From assembly GCF_036013645.1 (NCBI RefSeq), contig NZ_CP107869.1, forward strand, positions 3,038,001-3,102,000: DNA of 64,000 bases, given 5' to 3'. Below, one piece after another: positions 1 to 8,206 of this stretch (position 1 is the first letter of the stretch; each line of letters begins with the position of its first letter). The position numbers were made by a program, and so were the translations under genes. This DNA is from Streptomyces sp. NBC_00490 (lineage in GTDB: Bacteria; Actinomycetota; Actinomycetes; Streptomycetales; Streptomycetaceae). The notes below the pieces were generated by a model. It ran no database searches. It had not been told where the DNA came from and saw only the letters and a list, made by a program, of their open reading frames with translations.

Positions 1-15
1 CTGAGCTACACCGGC
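1..15 (-). tRNA. tRNA 5' end, cut by window edge
   Basis: Read on the minus strand, these bases are GCCGGTG followed by TA and GCTCAG. That is a seven-base 5' acceptor strand, the U8/A9 positions and the start of a D arm. The rest of the gene lies to the left of the window, so the anticodon and the amino acid cannot be read. The call rests only on this short and typical 5' pattern. The acceptor strand would pair, with one G-U wobble, to the CACCGGT at 23-29, which belongs to the neighbouring tRNA-like element. Confidence 0.45.
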
Positions 16-22
16 GCGTTGT

Positions 23-121
23 ACCGGTGGCGGGACTCGAACCCGCGGCCGCCCCATTATCAGTGGAAGTAGGTCCTGCCTTCGCACCTGGACGTTCATC
101 ACTGTAGGAGGGCGGCCGCGG
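23..121 (-). other. tRNA-like T arm inside a nested hairpin downstream of phoX
   Basis: On the minus strand this stretch contains an anticodon-like loop (CTGATAA), then a perfect T arm (GCGGG, loop TTCGAGT, CCCGC) and an acceptor-like CACCGGT. There is no recognisable D arm or paired 5' acceptor, so it is not a normal tRNA. Nested inverted repeats span the region: a 12-bp arm at 43-54 against 110-121, CAGTG at 61-65 against CACTG at 100-104, and AGGT at 71-74 against ACCT at 86-89. The phoX stop codon lies 19 bases upstream, so the hairpin may end the phoX transcript. Alternatives are a tRNA gene remnant or a structured RNA. Confidence 0.4.
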
Positions 122-139
122 AACGGGCGAGCGAATTAA

Positions 140-1588
140 TTACCCGCGCTTGTGGCGCTTCCAGGGTCCGGTGATGGCGAGCATGATTCCGGGCGTCTGG
201 ATGTTGGCGTACAGGGTCCGGCCGCTGGGCGAGAAGGTGACGCCGGTGAACTCGCTGTACTCGGGCTCCTCTTCGGTGCCGATGTTGAGTTCGTTGCGGG
301 CGATGGGGTAGGTGCGGCCGCTGTCAGTGGCGCCGAACAGATGCTGGACGCCCTCGCCGTCCTCGGCGATGACGAGGCCGCCGTAGGGGGAGACGGTGAT
401 GTTGTCGGGGCCGTCGAAGGCGCCGTCCTTGGAGGGGTCGGGGTTGACGCCCAGCAGGACCTTCAACGTCAGGGTGCGGCGCTTGGGGTCGTAGAACCAG
501 ACCTGGCCGTCGTGCTGGACGGGGCTCTCGTCACGGGCGTAGGAGGAGACGATGTAGGTGCCGCCGTCGCCCCACCACATGCCCTCCAGCTTGCGGGCGC
601 GGGTGACCTGGCCGTCGGTGAACTGCTTGCGGACGGGCACCGTCTTGGCGTCTCGGTCGGGGACGTCGATCCAGTCGACGCCGTAGACCGTGCCGGTCTT
701 CGTGGCGCGGGAGAGGTCGTCGACGAACTTGCCGCCGGAGTCGAAGCACTTGAACGCCTGGAGGACGCCGGCGTCGTCGGCGAGGGTGCGCAGCTTGCCG
801 CGGCCGTGCCGGAAGCCCTCGGGCGGGGTCCAGCGGAAGAGCAGGCCGTTGGGGCCCGAGGCGTCCTCGGTGAGGTAGGCGTGGCCGCGCTTGGGGTCGA
901 TGACGACCGCCTCGTGGGCGTACCGGCCGAACGCCTTGACGGGCCTGGGGTCGCGGTTGGCACGGCGGTCGGCGGGGTCGACCTCGAAGATGTAACCGTG
1001 GTCCTTGGTCATGCCGTTCTGGCCGGCCTTGTCCTCGGTCTCCTCGCCGGTGAGCCAGGTGCCCCAAGGGGTGCTGCCGCCCGCGCAGTTGGTGGAGGTG
1101 CCGGCGATGCCGACCCACTCGGCGACCTGTCCGTCGGGGCGGACCTCGACGACGGTGCAGCCGCCGGACGCGGCGGGGTCGTAGACCAGGCCCTCGGTGA
1201 GCGGCACGGGGTACTTCCAGTTGGCGCGCGGGCCCTTCAGCTCGTGGTTGTTGACGAGGAGGGTGGTGCCGCGGGGGCCCGCGAAGGTGGCCGTGCCGTC
1301 GTGGTTGGAGGGCGTGATCTCGCCGGACTCCAGCTTGGTCTTCCCGCTGTAGGTGATGACGCGGTACTTGAACCCGGCGGGCAGCGCGAGGATGCCGTCG
1401 GGGTCGGGGATCAGCGGCCCGTAGCCGACACCGCCGTGGCCGCCCGCGGCCTCGGCTCCCTGGCTCTCGATGTCGGTGGCCGCGAGGGCGTTGGGCGCGG
1501 TGGCGAGGGCGCCGACACTGCCGGCCAGCGCGACCCCGGCGCCGGTGATCGCGGATTTCGTGGCGAAGTCCCTGCGGGTGAGCGACAT
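140..1588 (-). CDS. phoX: PhoX-family secreted alkaline phosphatase
   Basis: A 482-residue protein with a twin-arginine signal at its start (SLTRRDFATK, then a hydrophobic stretch ending in ALA), so it should be exported folded by the Tat system. The body shows the PhoX signature STNCAGG-STPWGTWLTGEE near residues 180-200, followed by GRYAHEAVVID and YLTEDASGPNGLLFRW. PhoX enzymes are calcium/iron-dependent phosphomonoesterases that release phosphate outside the cell. The ATG at 1588 was chosen because AGGAGA lies seven bases upstream; longer in-frame starts would place the Tat signal inside the protein. A PHO box lies 67 bases upstream. Some members of this domain family (DUF839) are phosphodiesterases or have no known substrate, so the exact substrate is inferred. 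Confidence 0.87.
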   Translation of the reverse strand: MSLTRRDFATKSAITGAGVALAGSVGALATAPNALAATDIESQGAEAAGGHGGVGYGPLIPDPDGILALPAGFKYRVITYSGKTKLESGEITPSNHDGTATFAGPRGTTLLVNNHELKGPRANWKYPVPLTEGLVYDPAASGGCTVVEVRPDGQVAEWVGIAGTSTNCAGGSTPWGTWLTGEETEDKAGQNGMTKDHGYIFEVDPADRRANRDPRPVKAFGRYAHEAVVIDPKRGHAYLTEDASGPNGLLFRWTPPEGFRHGRGKLRTLADDAGVLQAFKCFDSGGKFVDDLSRATKTGTVYGVDWIDVPDRDAKTVPVRKQFTDGQVTRARKLEGMWWGDGGTYIVSSYARDESPVQHDGQVWFYDPKRRTLTLKVLLGVNPDPSKDGAFDGPDNITVSPYGGLVIAEDGEGVQHLFGATDSGRTYPIARNELNIGTEEEPEYSEFTGVTFSPSGRTLYANIQTPGIMLAITGPWKRHKRG

Positions 1589-1654
1589 GGTGTCTCCTGT
1601 GACGGTGGGTGGCCTGGAGGGTGGGGGACCTCGGGTCGGCGCCACCGTTTCGCC

Positions 1655-1678
1655 CGCGTCTGAACAGAAGTTGAACAG
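1655..1678 (-). promoter_or_regulatory. PHO box upstream of phoX
   Basis: On the minus strand two direct repeat units of 11 bases follow each other: GTTCAACTTCT and GTTCAGACGCG. The Streptomyces PhoP site is built of 11-base units with the consensus GTTCA followed by pyrimidines and RCG, and the second unit matches well. The site lies about 70 bases before the phoX start codon, a typical position for PhoP activation. The rest of the 290-base gap up to 1876 shows no gene. Confidence 0.65.
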
Positions 1679-1876
1679 GGGACGGCTGCGAGGGCCCCGC
1701 TTCCGTGAATCCGCCAGATCGCCGCTGTTCGAGCCAACAGGCGGAATAATCTTCGTAATGAAGGTCAACGGGGGCGAATCGTAATGAAATTCGTGATTCA
1801 TTTCAGAATGCCTTGACTCTCGGAGTCCCGGGACATAGACCGGAAGAGCACACCACCCGAAGGGGAGGCGAGCCCG

Positions 1877-2116
1877 ATGGACGCAAGGCGGGTGAGTCGC
1901 CTCCATGAAGGCCGGCTCATGAAGCTGGCCCATGTGAGTGGAGTCGGCACCGGGAGGGACGAGCACTCGGGACAGGACGTGATCATCGTCTTCGTCACCC
2001 GGAAAGTGCCCCGTGACCGGCTCCTTCAAGAAGACGTGGTTCCGGACGAGCTCGACGGCGTACCGGTGCGCGTGCTCGCGATCGGTGAAGTGAGCGCTCA
2101 GGAAAAGGACGTGTGA
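1877..2116 (+). CDS. small protein matching the N-terminal domain of the next protease
   Basis: A 79-residue protein with AGGGGAGG eight bases before its ATG. Its core (VSGVGTG, VIIVFVTRKVP, DVVPDELDGVPVRVLAIGEV) lines up with residues 36-90 of the next gene's product (VVGFGHG, AVLVFVTQKVP, DVVPQMMDDGTPTDVIAVGHV). It is therefore a stand-alone copy of that protease's N-terminal domain. No signal peptide or membrane segment is seen. It sits 72 bases before the protease gene on the same strand, and the two may be co-transcribed. Its function is unknown; a partner or inhibitor of the protease is one possibility. Confidence 0.75.
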   Translation: MDARRVSRLHEGRLMKLAHVSGVGTGRDEHSGQDVIIVFVTRKVPRDRLLQEDVVPDELDGVPVRVLAIGEVSAQEKDV

Positions 2117-2188
2117 GCCCTGTGCGCTGAGTCACCGCGCCGCGGCCCGTGAGGAACCCAGAGCAGAAAACTGAAGAGGTGGCCTGGC

Positions 2189-3343
2189 GTGAGCCAGCCC
2201 GAAATGATGCGAGGACCGACTGGTGGTCAGCTGAGTGACAGCTCCCGCCAGCAAGCGAACTCAGACTTCCTGCGGGCGCAGTCGCCGCTGGCCAACGTCG
2301 TAGGCTTCGGCCACGGCGTGAAGTGGATCGACGGACAGCCCACGGGCGAGGCAGCCGTGCTGGTGTTCGTGACCCAGAAGGTTCCGGAGTCCCAGCTTCC
2401 CGAGCGGGATGTCGTCCCGCAGATGATGGACGACGGAACTCCCACCGACGTGATCGCGGTCGGCCATGTCGCCGCGCAGCGTCAGCGCACGACCTCGGGC
2501 CGCTCCGAGGACCGCAGCGCCCCCTACCGGTCCGACGGCAGCGTGGCCGAGCAACTCGCGGGCCTCTCCCAGCCGTTGCTGGAAGAGCTCAGCGGGCTCG
2601 GACAGTTCGAGCCGCAGCTTCTCAAGCGCCGTATGCGCCCGTCCCCTTCCGGCTTCTCGGTCGGCAACGTACGGGTGACCGCGGGCACGCTGGGCAGCGT
2701 GGTGTACGACTTCCTGCCGGGCGCCTCCGTGGACCCGCCGGGTCCCGGCCTCGGCACACCGTCGAAGTTCTACATCCTCTCCAACAACCACGTGCTGGCC
2801 GACTCCAACCGCGCGCAGCTGGGCAGCTCGATCCTGCAGCCCGGAGCGTTCGACGGCGGTACGGACCCGGCGGACCGGATCGCGACCCTGGACCGGTTCA
2901 TCCCGATCCAGTTCGCGCCGCAGATCCCGCTGGAGCGCCACAACAACGTCGTGGACTGCGCGCTCGGTGCGGTGGAGTTCCAGGACGCCAGCCGTGAGCA
3001 GTACTTCAGCGGTACGCCGCGTGCCTGGCGGCGCAAGGCCAACGTCGCGGTCGGCGACCTGGTGAAGAAGACGGGACGTACGACGAACATCAGCTTCGGC
3101 CGAATCATCGCGACCGACGCCACGATCGACGTCGGCTACGGCACGGCGGGCACGGCCAGGTTCAAGGACCAGGTCCTGACGACGGCCATCTCGGCGGGCG
3201 GCGACTCCGGCTCGCTGGTGACCTCCCTCGACAACGTCGCGACCGGTCTGCTCTTCGCGGGCTCCTCGGTCGTCACCGTGGCCAACCACATCGAGAACGT
3301 TCGCGCACTGCTGCGGGTGGAGATCGCCGAGCAGCTGGCCTGA
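2189..3343 (+). CDS. trypsin-like (NAL1-type) serine protease, no signal peptide
   Basis: A 384-residue protein starting at GTG with GAGGTGG six bases upstream. Residues 30-95 form the domain shared with the preceding small protein. Residues 100-150 are a linker. The rest is a chymotrypsin-fold protease: His201 in SNNHVLAD, Asp256 in NNVVDCALGA and Ser340 in GGDSGSLV give a full catalytic triad. There is no signal peptide, so it is probably cytoplasmic or leaves by an unusual route. The combination of a GVGxG/TGExAV/VFVxxK front domain with this triad resembles bacterial relatives of plant NAL1 proteases; this assignment comes from motif memory. The substrate is unknown. Confidence 0.75.
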   Translation: MSQPEMMRGPTGGQLSDSSRQQANSDFLRAQSPLANVVGFGHGVKWIDGQPTGEAAVLVFVTQKVPESQLPERDVVPQMMDDGTPTDVIAVGHVAAQRQRTTSGRSEDRSAPYRSDGSVAEQLAGLSQPLLEELSGLGQFEPQLLKRRMRPSPSGFSVGNVRVTAGTLGSVVYDFLPGASVDPPGPGLGTPSKFYILSNNHVLADSNRAQLGSSILQPGAFDGGTDPADRIATLDRFIPIQFAPQIPLERHNNVVDCALGAVEFQDASREQYFSGTPRAWRRKANVAVGDLVKKTGRTTNISFGRIIATDATIDVGYGTAGTARFKDQVLTTAISAGGDSGSLVTSLDNVATGLLFAGSSVVTVANHIENVRALLRVEIAEQLA

Positions 3344-3380
3344 CGGTCGATCGACACCCGCACAGGAAGAGGGAATCAGC

Positions 3381-3827
3381 ATGACCACGCAGGCCAAGCG
3401 GCAGAAGAGCCAAGCCGGCTCCGAACACCGCTTCCACAACCCCCAGGGCGCGGAAGTCAAGACGCGTGACGAGGCGTTCGCCTCACCACAGGACGTGTCC
3501 CCCGACGCGGTCTCCACGTCCGCCAAGCTGGAACTGCACAACGGGACGGTGACCTTCGCCATGGAGGTGAAGTACAACCCCAACACCTACCCGCACGTCG
3601 TGACCAGCGGCAAGATCACCTCCGGCATCAGCGGCGCCCCCTGGGACATCACGGGCGGCTTCGTGGGCGAGACGATTCGCCTGGACGCGAAGCGCTCCGG
3701 CCAGGGCTCTCACGCCCACACGATGACCCTCGTCGGCGAGTTCCAGAACCCGTCGGCCTACCGGGGTACGTACGGCTTCAACGGGGCGACGTCGTCCTTC
3801 AAGCACACGACGAGGTACCACTGCTGA
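3381..3827 (+). CDS. hypothetical protein linked to the protease gene
   Basis: A 148-residue protein starting 37 bases after the protease gene, with GGAAGAGGG before the ATG. The first 50 residues are charged and probably disordered (TTQAKRQKSQAGSEH). The remainder is rich in Thr, Gly and Ser with alternating hydrophobic residues, which suggests a beta-sheet domain (TVTFAMEVKYN, HTMTLVGEFQN, YRGTYGFNG). It has no signal peptide and a single C-terminal Cys (YHC). I do not recognise the family. Its place directly after the protease suggests a shared transcript and possibly a substrate or partner role. A strong terminator follows. Confidence 0.6.
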   Translation: MTTQAKRQKSQAGSEHRFHNPQGAEVKTRDEAFASPQDVSPDAVSTSAKLELHNGTVTFAMEVKYNPNTYPHVVTSGKITSGISGAPWDITGGFVGETIRLDAKRSGQGSHAHTMTLVGEFQNPSAYRGTYGFNGATSSFKHTTRYHC

Positions 3828-3862
3828 GGCAGTGAACCGCTGAAGCGGTGAACGACTGAGTG

Positions 3863-3897
3863 CTGTGGCGGGGAGGCCGGCGACCTCCCCGCCACAG
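3863..3897. terminator. hairpin between convergent genes
   Basis: A perfect 14-bp inverted repeat (CTGTGGCGGGGAGG, seven-base loop, exact complement). It lies between the convergent stop codons at 3827 and 3903 and can end transcription from both sides. Confidence 0.75.
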
Positions 3898-3902
3898 TCG
3901 CG

Positions 3903-5339
3903 TCAACTCCCCTGCTGGGAACGCGCCTTGAAGGCCGCCTTCCGGGCTTCCTTCGCGATCTTCTTGTCCGGATGCAGCCGCCCCATCGCCTCCAGCACAT
4001 CCGCGGTCGCCGGGTGATCCACCCGCCAGGCCGCCGAGAAGAACCCGCTGTGCTGCTGTGCCAGTCCCTCGACCAGGGACCTCAGTTCATCGGAGTTGCC
4101 TTCGGCCGCGAGCTGCGCGGCGACCGTGTCCACGGTCAGCCAGAAGATCATCGACTCGGAGGGCGGCGGGACGTCGGAGGCGCCCTGCTCGCTCAGCCAG
4201 ACCCGGGCCAGACCGCCGAGTTCCGCGTCGTCGAGCACCTCCCGCAGGGCGGGCTCGGCAGTTGCGCCGACCAGCGACAACGCCTGCTGGCAGCGCAGCC
4301 TGCGCAGCGGCGCCCCGGCGTCCCCGCCCCGCGCGGCGGCCAGCAACTCCCGTGCCGCGGCGAAGGGTTCGCGTCGCGCCAGCCACTGCTCGGTCTCGGC
4401 CTGGGCGGCGGCGGGCGGGAAGTGGGCGGTGCCGTCGAGGAGCGCGTCGGCGCCCTTGTCGGCGAGGTCCCCGACGGCGGGCGCCGGGAATCCGGCCTCC
4501 TGCAGTCGTGCTCGCAGCCCGTACAGGCCGAGCGGGGTGAGCCGCACCATGCCGTACCGGGACACGTCGGTGTCGTCGACCGGCGCGGCGGGCTCCTCGT
4601 CGGCGTCGGCCATGAGCGCCTCGTCGACGGGCTGGTACTCGACCAGACCGACCGGCTCCAGGAGCCGGAATTGGTCGTCGAGGCGCATCATCGCGTCGGA
4701 GACCTGCTCCAGGACGTCGTTGGTGGGCTCCCCCATGTCGCTGGGCACGATCATCGAGGCGGCGAGCGCGGGCAGCGGCACGGGTCCGTCGCCGGGCCCT
4801 TCCTCGTTGACGCTCAGCAGGTACAGGTTGCCGAGCACACCGTCGAGGAACTCGGCCTCCGCCTCCGGGTCCCAGTCCAGCGAGGAGAAGTCGATCTCCG
4901 TGACCCCCTCTTCCGGATTCACCGCGTCGACCAGGTCGTCCAGGTCGGGCACGCTCGCGTCGGCGAGCACCGCCTCCAGTGCCGTCTGCCACACGGCGAG
5001 CACGTCGTGCGGGGCGCCGCCGGTGAGCAGGGCGAGCTCCTCGCCCGCGGCGACGGTGCCGGCTTCCTCGTCGGTGATCTCGACGAGCCCGGTGTCGACG
5101 GCGACCCGCCAGGCCTCGCTCGCCCAGGCGGCGGCGTCGTCCCCGGTCAGGCCGAGCAGTTCGGCGGCGGCGGGCAGCTGCTCCTCGGCGAGCTCGCCGC
5201 CGGCGTCGACGCGGGTGTCGGGGCCGGCCCAGCGGGCGAGCCGGGCGGCCCGGGACAGCAACGGCGTGGACAACGCGTCCCGCGCCAGCTCCGCTTCGGG
5301 ATGCAGCCGCACCGGCGGCAAGGGGGAGCTGTCTGACAT
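3903..5339 (-). CDS. hypothetical protein, acidic, helical repeat type
   Basis: A 478-residue protein starting at ATG 5339 with AGGAGA upstream. It is strongly acidic and Ala/Leu rich. Residues about 20-130 and 190-260 look like helical bundles (AELLGLTGDDAAAWASEAWR, VLEQVSDAMMRLDDQFRLL). The section after residue 320 looks like short alpha-helical repeats (LRRLRCQQALSLVG, ALREVLDDAELGGLARVWL) of the HEAT type. The extreme C-terminus turns basic (KKIAKEARKAAFKAR). No signal peptide, membrane segment or catalytic motif is visible. It is monocistronic and faces the EEP nuclease gene back to back. The function is unknown. Confidence 0.7.
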   Translation of the reverse strand: MSDSSPLPPVRLHPEAELARDALSTPLLSRAARLARWAGPDTRVDAGGELAEEQLPAAAELLGLTGDDAAAWASEAWRVAVDTGLVEITDEEAGTVAAGEELALLTGGAPHDVLAVWQTALEAVLADASVPDLDDLVDAVNPEEGVTEIDFSSLDWDPEAEAEFLDGVLGNLYLLSVNEEGPGDGPVPLPALAASMIVPSDMGEPTNDVLEQVSDAMMRLDDQFRLLEPVGLVEYQPVDEALMADADEEPAAPVDDTDVSRYGMVRLTPLGLYGLRARLQEAGFPAPAVGDLADKGADALLDGTAHFPPAAAQAETEQWLARREPFAAARELLAAARGGDAGAPLRRLRCQQALSLVGATAEPALREVLDDAELGGLARVWLSEQGASDVPPPSESMIFWLTVDTVAAQLAAEGNSDELRSLVEGLAQQHSGFFSAAWRVDHPATADVLEAMGRLHPDKKIAKEARKAAFKARSQQGS

Positions 5340-5481
5340 CGGCTGGTTCTCCTAGAGGCGCGGCGTGACCACTCAGCCGCTCAGCCTAGACGGATTTCCA
5401 CCCATGCCGCCCGGTTCATCTACCCGTCGGGCCGCGTACATGGCCGAAACCTTGACAAGTGGCCTGACCAGGCAGGAGATT

Positions 5482-5533
5482 ACGCGCGTAGAAATCTGCT
5501 GGACATGTGTTCACTGTAATTTTCTACGCGCGT
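5482..5533 (+). promoter_or_regulatory. inverted repeat and possible PHO box before the nuclease gene
   Basis: Perfect 13-bp arms, ACGCGCGTAGAAA at 5482-5494 and TTTCTACGCGCGT at 5521-5533, flank a 26-base spacer. Within it lies GTTCACTGTAA (5509-5519), a good PHO-box unit, followed in register by a weaker unit at 5520-5530. The element sits about 80 bases before the TTG start of a secreted nuclease that could release phosphate from DNA. PhoP control is an inference. Confidence 0.4.
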
Positions 5534-5610
5534 CGCACCGCCCCACCGGTTCGGCTCCACACACGTTTCACCCTCGTCCCGGCGCTATGCACGTCCCCGG
5601 AGGGATTCCG

Positions 5611-7440
5611 TTGCCGAGCAAGTCCTCTGCGCGCCTCGCCGCGCTCACCGTCGCCGCCGTATGTTCCGCGGCGTCCACCATCGTCCTGACCTCTCCCGCG
5701 CACGCGGACTCCGTGGCCATCCATGACATTCAGGGCACCACGCGCATATCCCCGTACGCGGGCAAGGCCGTCACGGATGTGTCCGGAATCGTCACCGGCA
5801 TCCGCACCTACGGCTCCTCCAAGGGTTTCTGGATCCAGGACCCGAACGCCGACGCCGACCCGGCCACCAGTGAGGGCGTCTTCGTCTTCACCAGCTCCAC
5901 CCCGAAGGGCGTCGCCGTCGGCGACCTCGTCACGGTGTCGGGCACTGTCTCGGAGTTCGTCCCGGCCGGCGCCGCCTCCGGCAACCAGTCGATCACCGAG
6001 ATCACCAAGCCGACGTTCACCGTCGTCTCCAGCGGCAACGCCGTCCCGGCCGCGAAGGTCATCGGCGCCAAGTCGGTGCCGGCCGCGTACGCCCCGGCGG
6101 GCGACAGTGCCGCGAACAACTCCGTCAACGGCCTGGCCCTGCAGCCGTCGAAGTACGCCCTGGACTACTACGAGTCCCTGGAGGGCGAGAACGTCCAGGT
6201 CGCCGACGCCCGCGTGACCGGCGCCACCGACCCGTACACCGAGCTCTGGGTCACGGTGAAGCCGCGCGAGAACGCCAACCGCCGCGGCGGCACGGTCTAC
6301 GGCTCCTACGACTCCCAGAACACCGGCCGCATCCAGATCCAGTCCCTCGGCGCGACCTCCGCCTTCCCGAAGGCGAACGTCGGTGACGTCCTGACGGGCG
6401 CCACCTCCGGCCCGCTGGACTACAACCAGTTCGGCGGCTACACCCTCGTCGCCAACACGATCGGCACGCTGAAGAGCGCCGGCGTGGCCCGTGAGACGAC
6501 CGAGAAGCAGAAGAAGGGCGAGCTGGCGGTCGCGACGTACAACGTCGAGAACCTCGACCCGTCCGACAACACCTTCGCCGAGCACGCCGCCGCGATCGTG
6601 CACAACCTCCAGTCGCCCGACATCGTGTCCCTGGAGGAGATCCAGGACAACAACGGCGCGACGAACGACGGCACGGTCGCCGCCGACCAGACGGTGCGCA
6701 AGCTGATCGACGCCATCGTCGCCGCGGGCGGCCCGGCGTACGACTGGCGCTCCATCGACCCGGCGAACGGCACCGACGGCGGCGAGCCCGGCGGCAACAT
6801 CCGCCAGGTGTTCCTCTTCAACCCGGAGCGGGTCTCCTTCACCGACCGCGCGGGCGGCGACGCCACCACGGCCGTCGGTGTCACCAAGGAGAAGGGCAAG
6901 GCCGCGCTGACGGTCTCCCCGGGCCGTATCGACCCGGCCAACGCGGCCTGGGCGAACAGCCGCAAGCCGCTGGTCGGCGAGTTCGTCTTCCGTGGCAGGA
7001 CGGTCTTCGTGATCGCCAACCACTTCAACTCCAAGGGCGGCGACTACGGTCTGACCTCGCAGTACCAGCCGGTGCCGCGCAGCTCGGAGACCCAGCGCCA
7101 CCTCCAGGCGACCGCGGTGAACGCGTTCGTCAAGGACGTCCTGGCCACCCAGAAGAACGCGGACGTCATCGCCCTCGGCGACATCAACGACTTCGAGTTC
7201 TCCGACACCGCCAAGATCCTGGAGACCGACGGCGCCCTCTGGTCCGCGATCAAGTCGCTGCCGAAGAGCGAGCGTTACTCCTACGTCTACCAGGGCAACG
7301 CCCAGGTGCTCGACCAGATCCTGGTCAGCCCCTCGATCCGGAAGTCCTGCGACTTCGAGTACGACAGCGTGCACGTCAACTCGGAGTTCAACGACCAGAT
7401 CAGCGACCACGACCCGCAGGTGCTGCGCTTCCAGCCGTAA
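5611..7440 (+). CDS. secreted ExeM/NucH-type endonuclease (EEP family)
   Basis: A 609-residue protein. The TTG at 5611 is preferred because GGAGGG lies six bases upstream and the protein then begins directly with a Sec signal peptide (SSARLAALTVAAVCSAAS, cleavage after AHA). Residues about 35-270 carry an OB-fold region like that of YhcR/ExeM nucleases. The C-terminal half is an endonuclease/exonuclease/phosphatase domain with VATYNVENLD, DIVSLEEIQD, VIANHFNSKG, ALGDINDFEF and a final SDHDPQ, the set of metal-binding and catalytic motifs of the family. It probably degrades extracellular DNA or RNA. An in-frame ATG at 5587 lacks a ribosome binding site. Confidence 0.85.
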   Translation: MPSKSSARLAALTVAAVCSAASTIVLTSPAHADSVAIHDIQGTTRISPYAGKAVTDVSGIVTGIRTYGSSKGFWIQDPNADADPATSEGVFVFTSSTPKGVAVGDLVTVSGTVSEFVPAGAASGNQSITEITKPTFTVVSSGNAVPAAKVIGAKSVPAAYAPAGDSAANNSVNGLALQPSKYALDYYESLEGENVQVADARVTGATDPYTELWVTVKPRENANRRGGTVYGSYDSQNTGRIQIQSLGATSAFPKANVGDVLTGATSGPLDYNQFGGYTLVANTIGTLKSAGVARETTEKQKKGELAVATYNVENLDPSDNTFAEHAAAIVHNLQSPDIVSLEEIQDNNGATNDGTVAADQTVRKLIDAIVAAGGPAYDWRSIDPANGTDGGEPGGNIRQVFLFNPERVSFTDRAGGDATTAVGVTKEKGKAALTVSPGRIDPANAAWANSRKPLVGEFVFRGRTVFVIANHFNSKGGDYGLTSQYQPVPRSSETQRHLQATAVNAFVKDVLATQKNADVIALGDINDFEFSDTAKILETDGALWSAIKSLPKSERYSYVYQGNAQVLDQILVSPSIRKSCDFEYDSVHVNSEFNDQISDHDPQVLRFQP

Positions 7441-7468
7441 GCGCCGTAGCCCGTGAGGTCATCAGGGC

Positions 7469-8203
7469 TCAGGACTGGTCGAACACCCCGTTCAGCCAGT
7501 CCTGCCAGGCGGCCTCGCACTCCTTGATGTCGTCACCCGGCGTGAAGTCGTGCAGGGAGACACCGACCGGGTGACCCCAGTGGTTGCGCCCGAAGATCCG
7601 GGTGAGTCCCCGGTCGGTGCGCAGCCCGATGAAGTAGGGGTTGCGGAAGTCCACGACGGCGTCGAACTCGTCGGGCCCCTGGACCCGCACCGGGGTCCCG
7701 GCGGACACGCCCTCCCCGACCCCGAGCGCCCGTGCGACGGCTTCCAGCGCGTCCGCGGCCTTCGACGCCTCAGGTCCGTCGAAGGTCGCGAAGGCGGCGG
7801 GCCGGGGCGCGAAGTGGGTGAGGTACTCGCGCAGGGTGTGCAGATAGAAGTCGGTGTGCTTGGCGGCGCCGTCGTACTGGTTGTCCCAGTCGTCGACGAA
7901 GATCCCGCTGTGCACGTACCGCACCCAGGCGCGGCGGCCGTCGTCGCGCGGCTCGACGGTGTAGTCGAGCTGGTTCATGGTCTGCTCGGAGATGCCGTCC
8001 ACGTTCGCGACCCGGTTGGTGTAGCGGTGGGGCGGGTCCCAGGCGGTGACGGTGGACCCGAAGGGCCCCTTGCCGCCGACCTTGGGCTCCGGTGGCTCCA
8101 TCGGCCACAGATAGCCGTCGGTGCCGGTGGTGACGGCGTCCCACACCTGCTGCGGGGTGGCGTCGACCTCGAACTCGCGGACGATCTCGAACTCTTTGGA
8201 CAT
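7469..8203 (-). CDS. SRPBCC / AHSA1-like domain protein
   Basis: A 244-residue protein. The start (FEIVREFEVDATPQQVWDAVT) and the region GGKGPFGSTVTAWDPPHRYTNR followed by a W/Y-rich segment are typical of the START/SRPBCC superfamily, in the AHSA1-like group (activator of Hsp90 ATPase homologue). Members bind hydrophobic ligands in a deep cavity; the ligand here is unknown. The gene begins three bases after the stop of an ArsR-type regulator, so the two form one operon. Pairing an ArsR regulator with an AHSA1-like protein is common in actinobacteria. The last 60 residues are a second alpha/beta portion. Confidence 0.75.
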   Translation of the reverse strand: MSKEFEIVREFEVDATPQQVWDAVTTGTDGYLWPMEPPEPKVGGKGPFGSTVTAWDPPHRYTNRVANVDGISEQTMNQLDYTVEPRDDGRRAWVRYVHSGIFVDDWDNQYDGAAKHTDFYLHTLREYLTHFAPRPAAFATFDGPEASKAADALEAVARALGVGEGVSAGTPVRVQGPDEFDAVVDFRNPYFIGLRTDRGLTRIFGRNHWGHPVGVSLHDFTPGDDIKECEAAWQDWLNGVFDQS

Positions 8204-8206
8204 GAT

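Noticed and set aside
23..91. A complete tRNA-Ile(GAU) gene on the minus strand
   Set aside because: The anticodon loop and T arm are good, but the D arm and the paired 5' acceptor are missing and the anticodon stem has two G-U pairs. It is listed as a tRNA-like element instead.
152..1663. Long plus-strand reading frame opposite phoX
   Set aside because: Gly/Val/Ala/Asp repeats of low complexity, typical of the antisense frame of a high-GC gene. No ribosome binding site or known domain.
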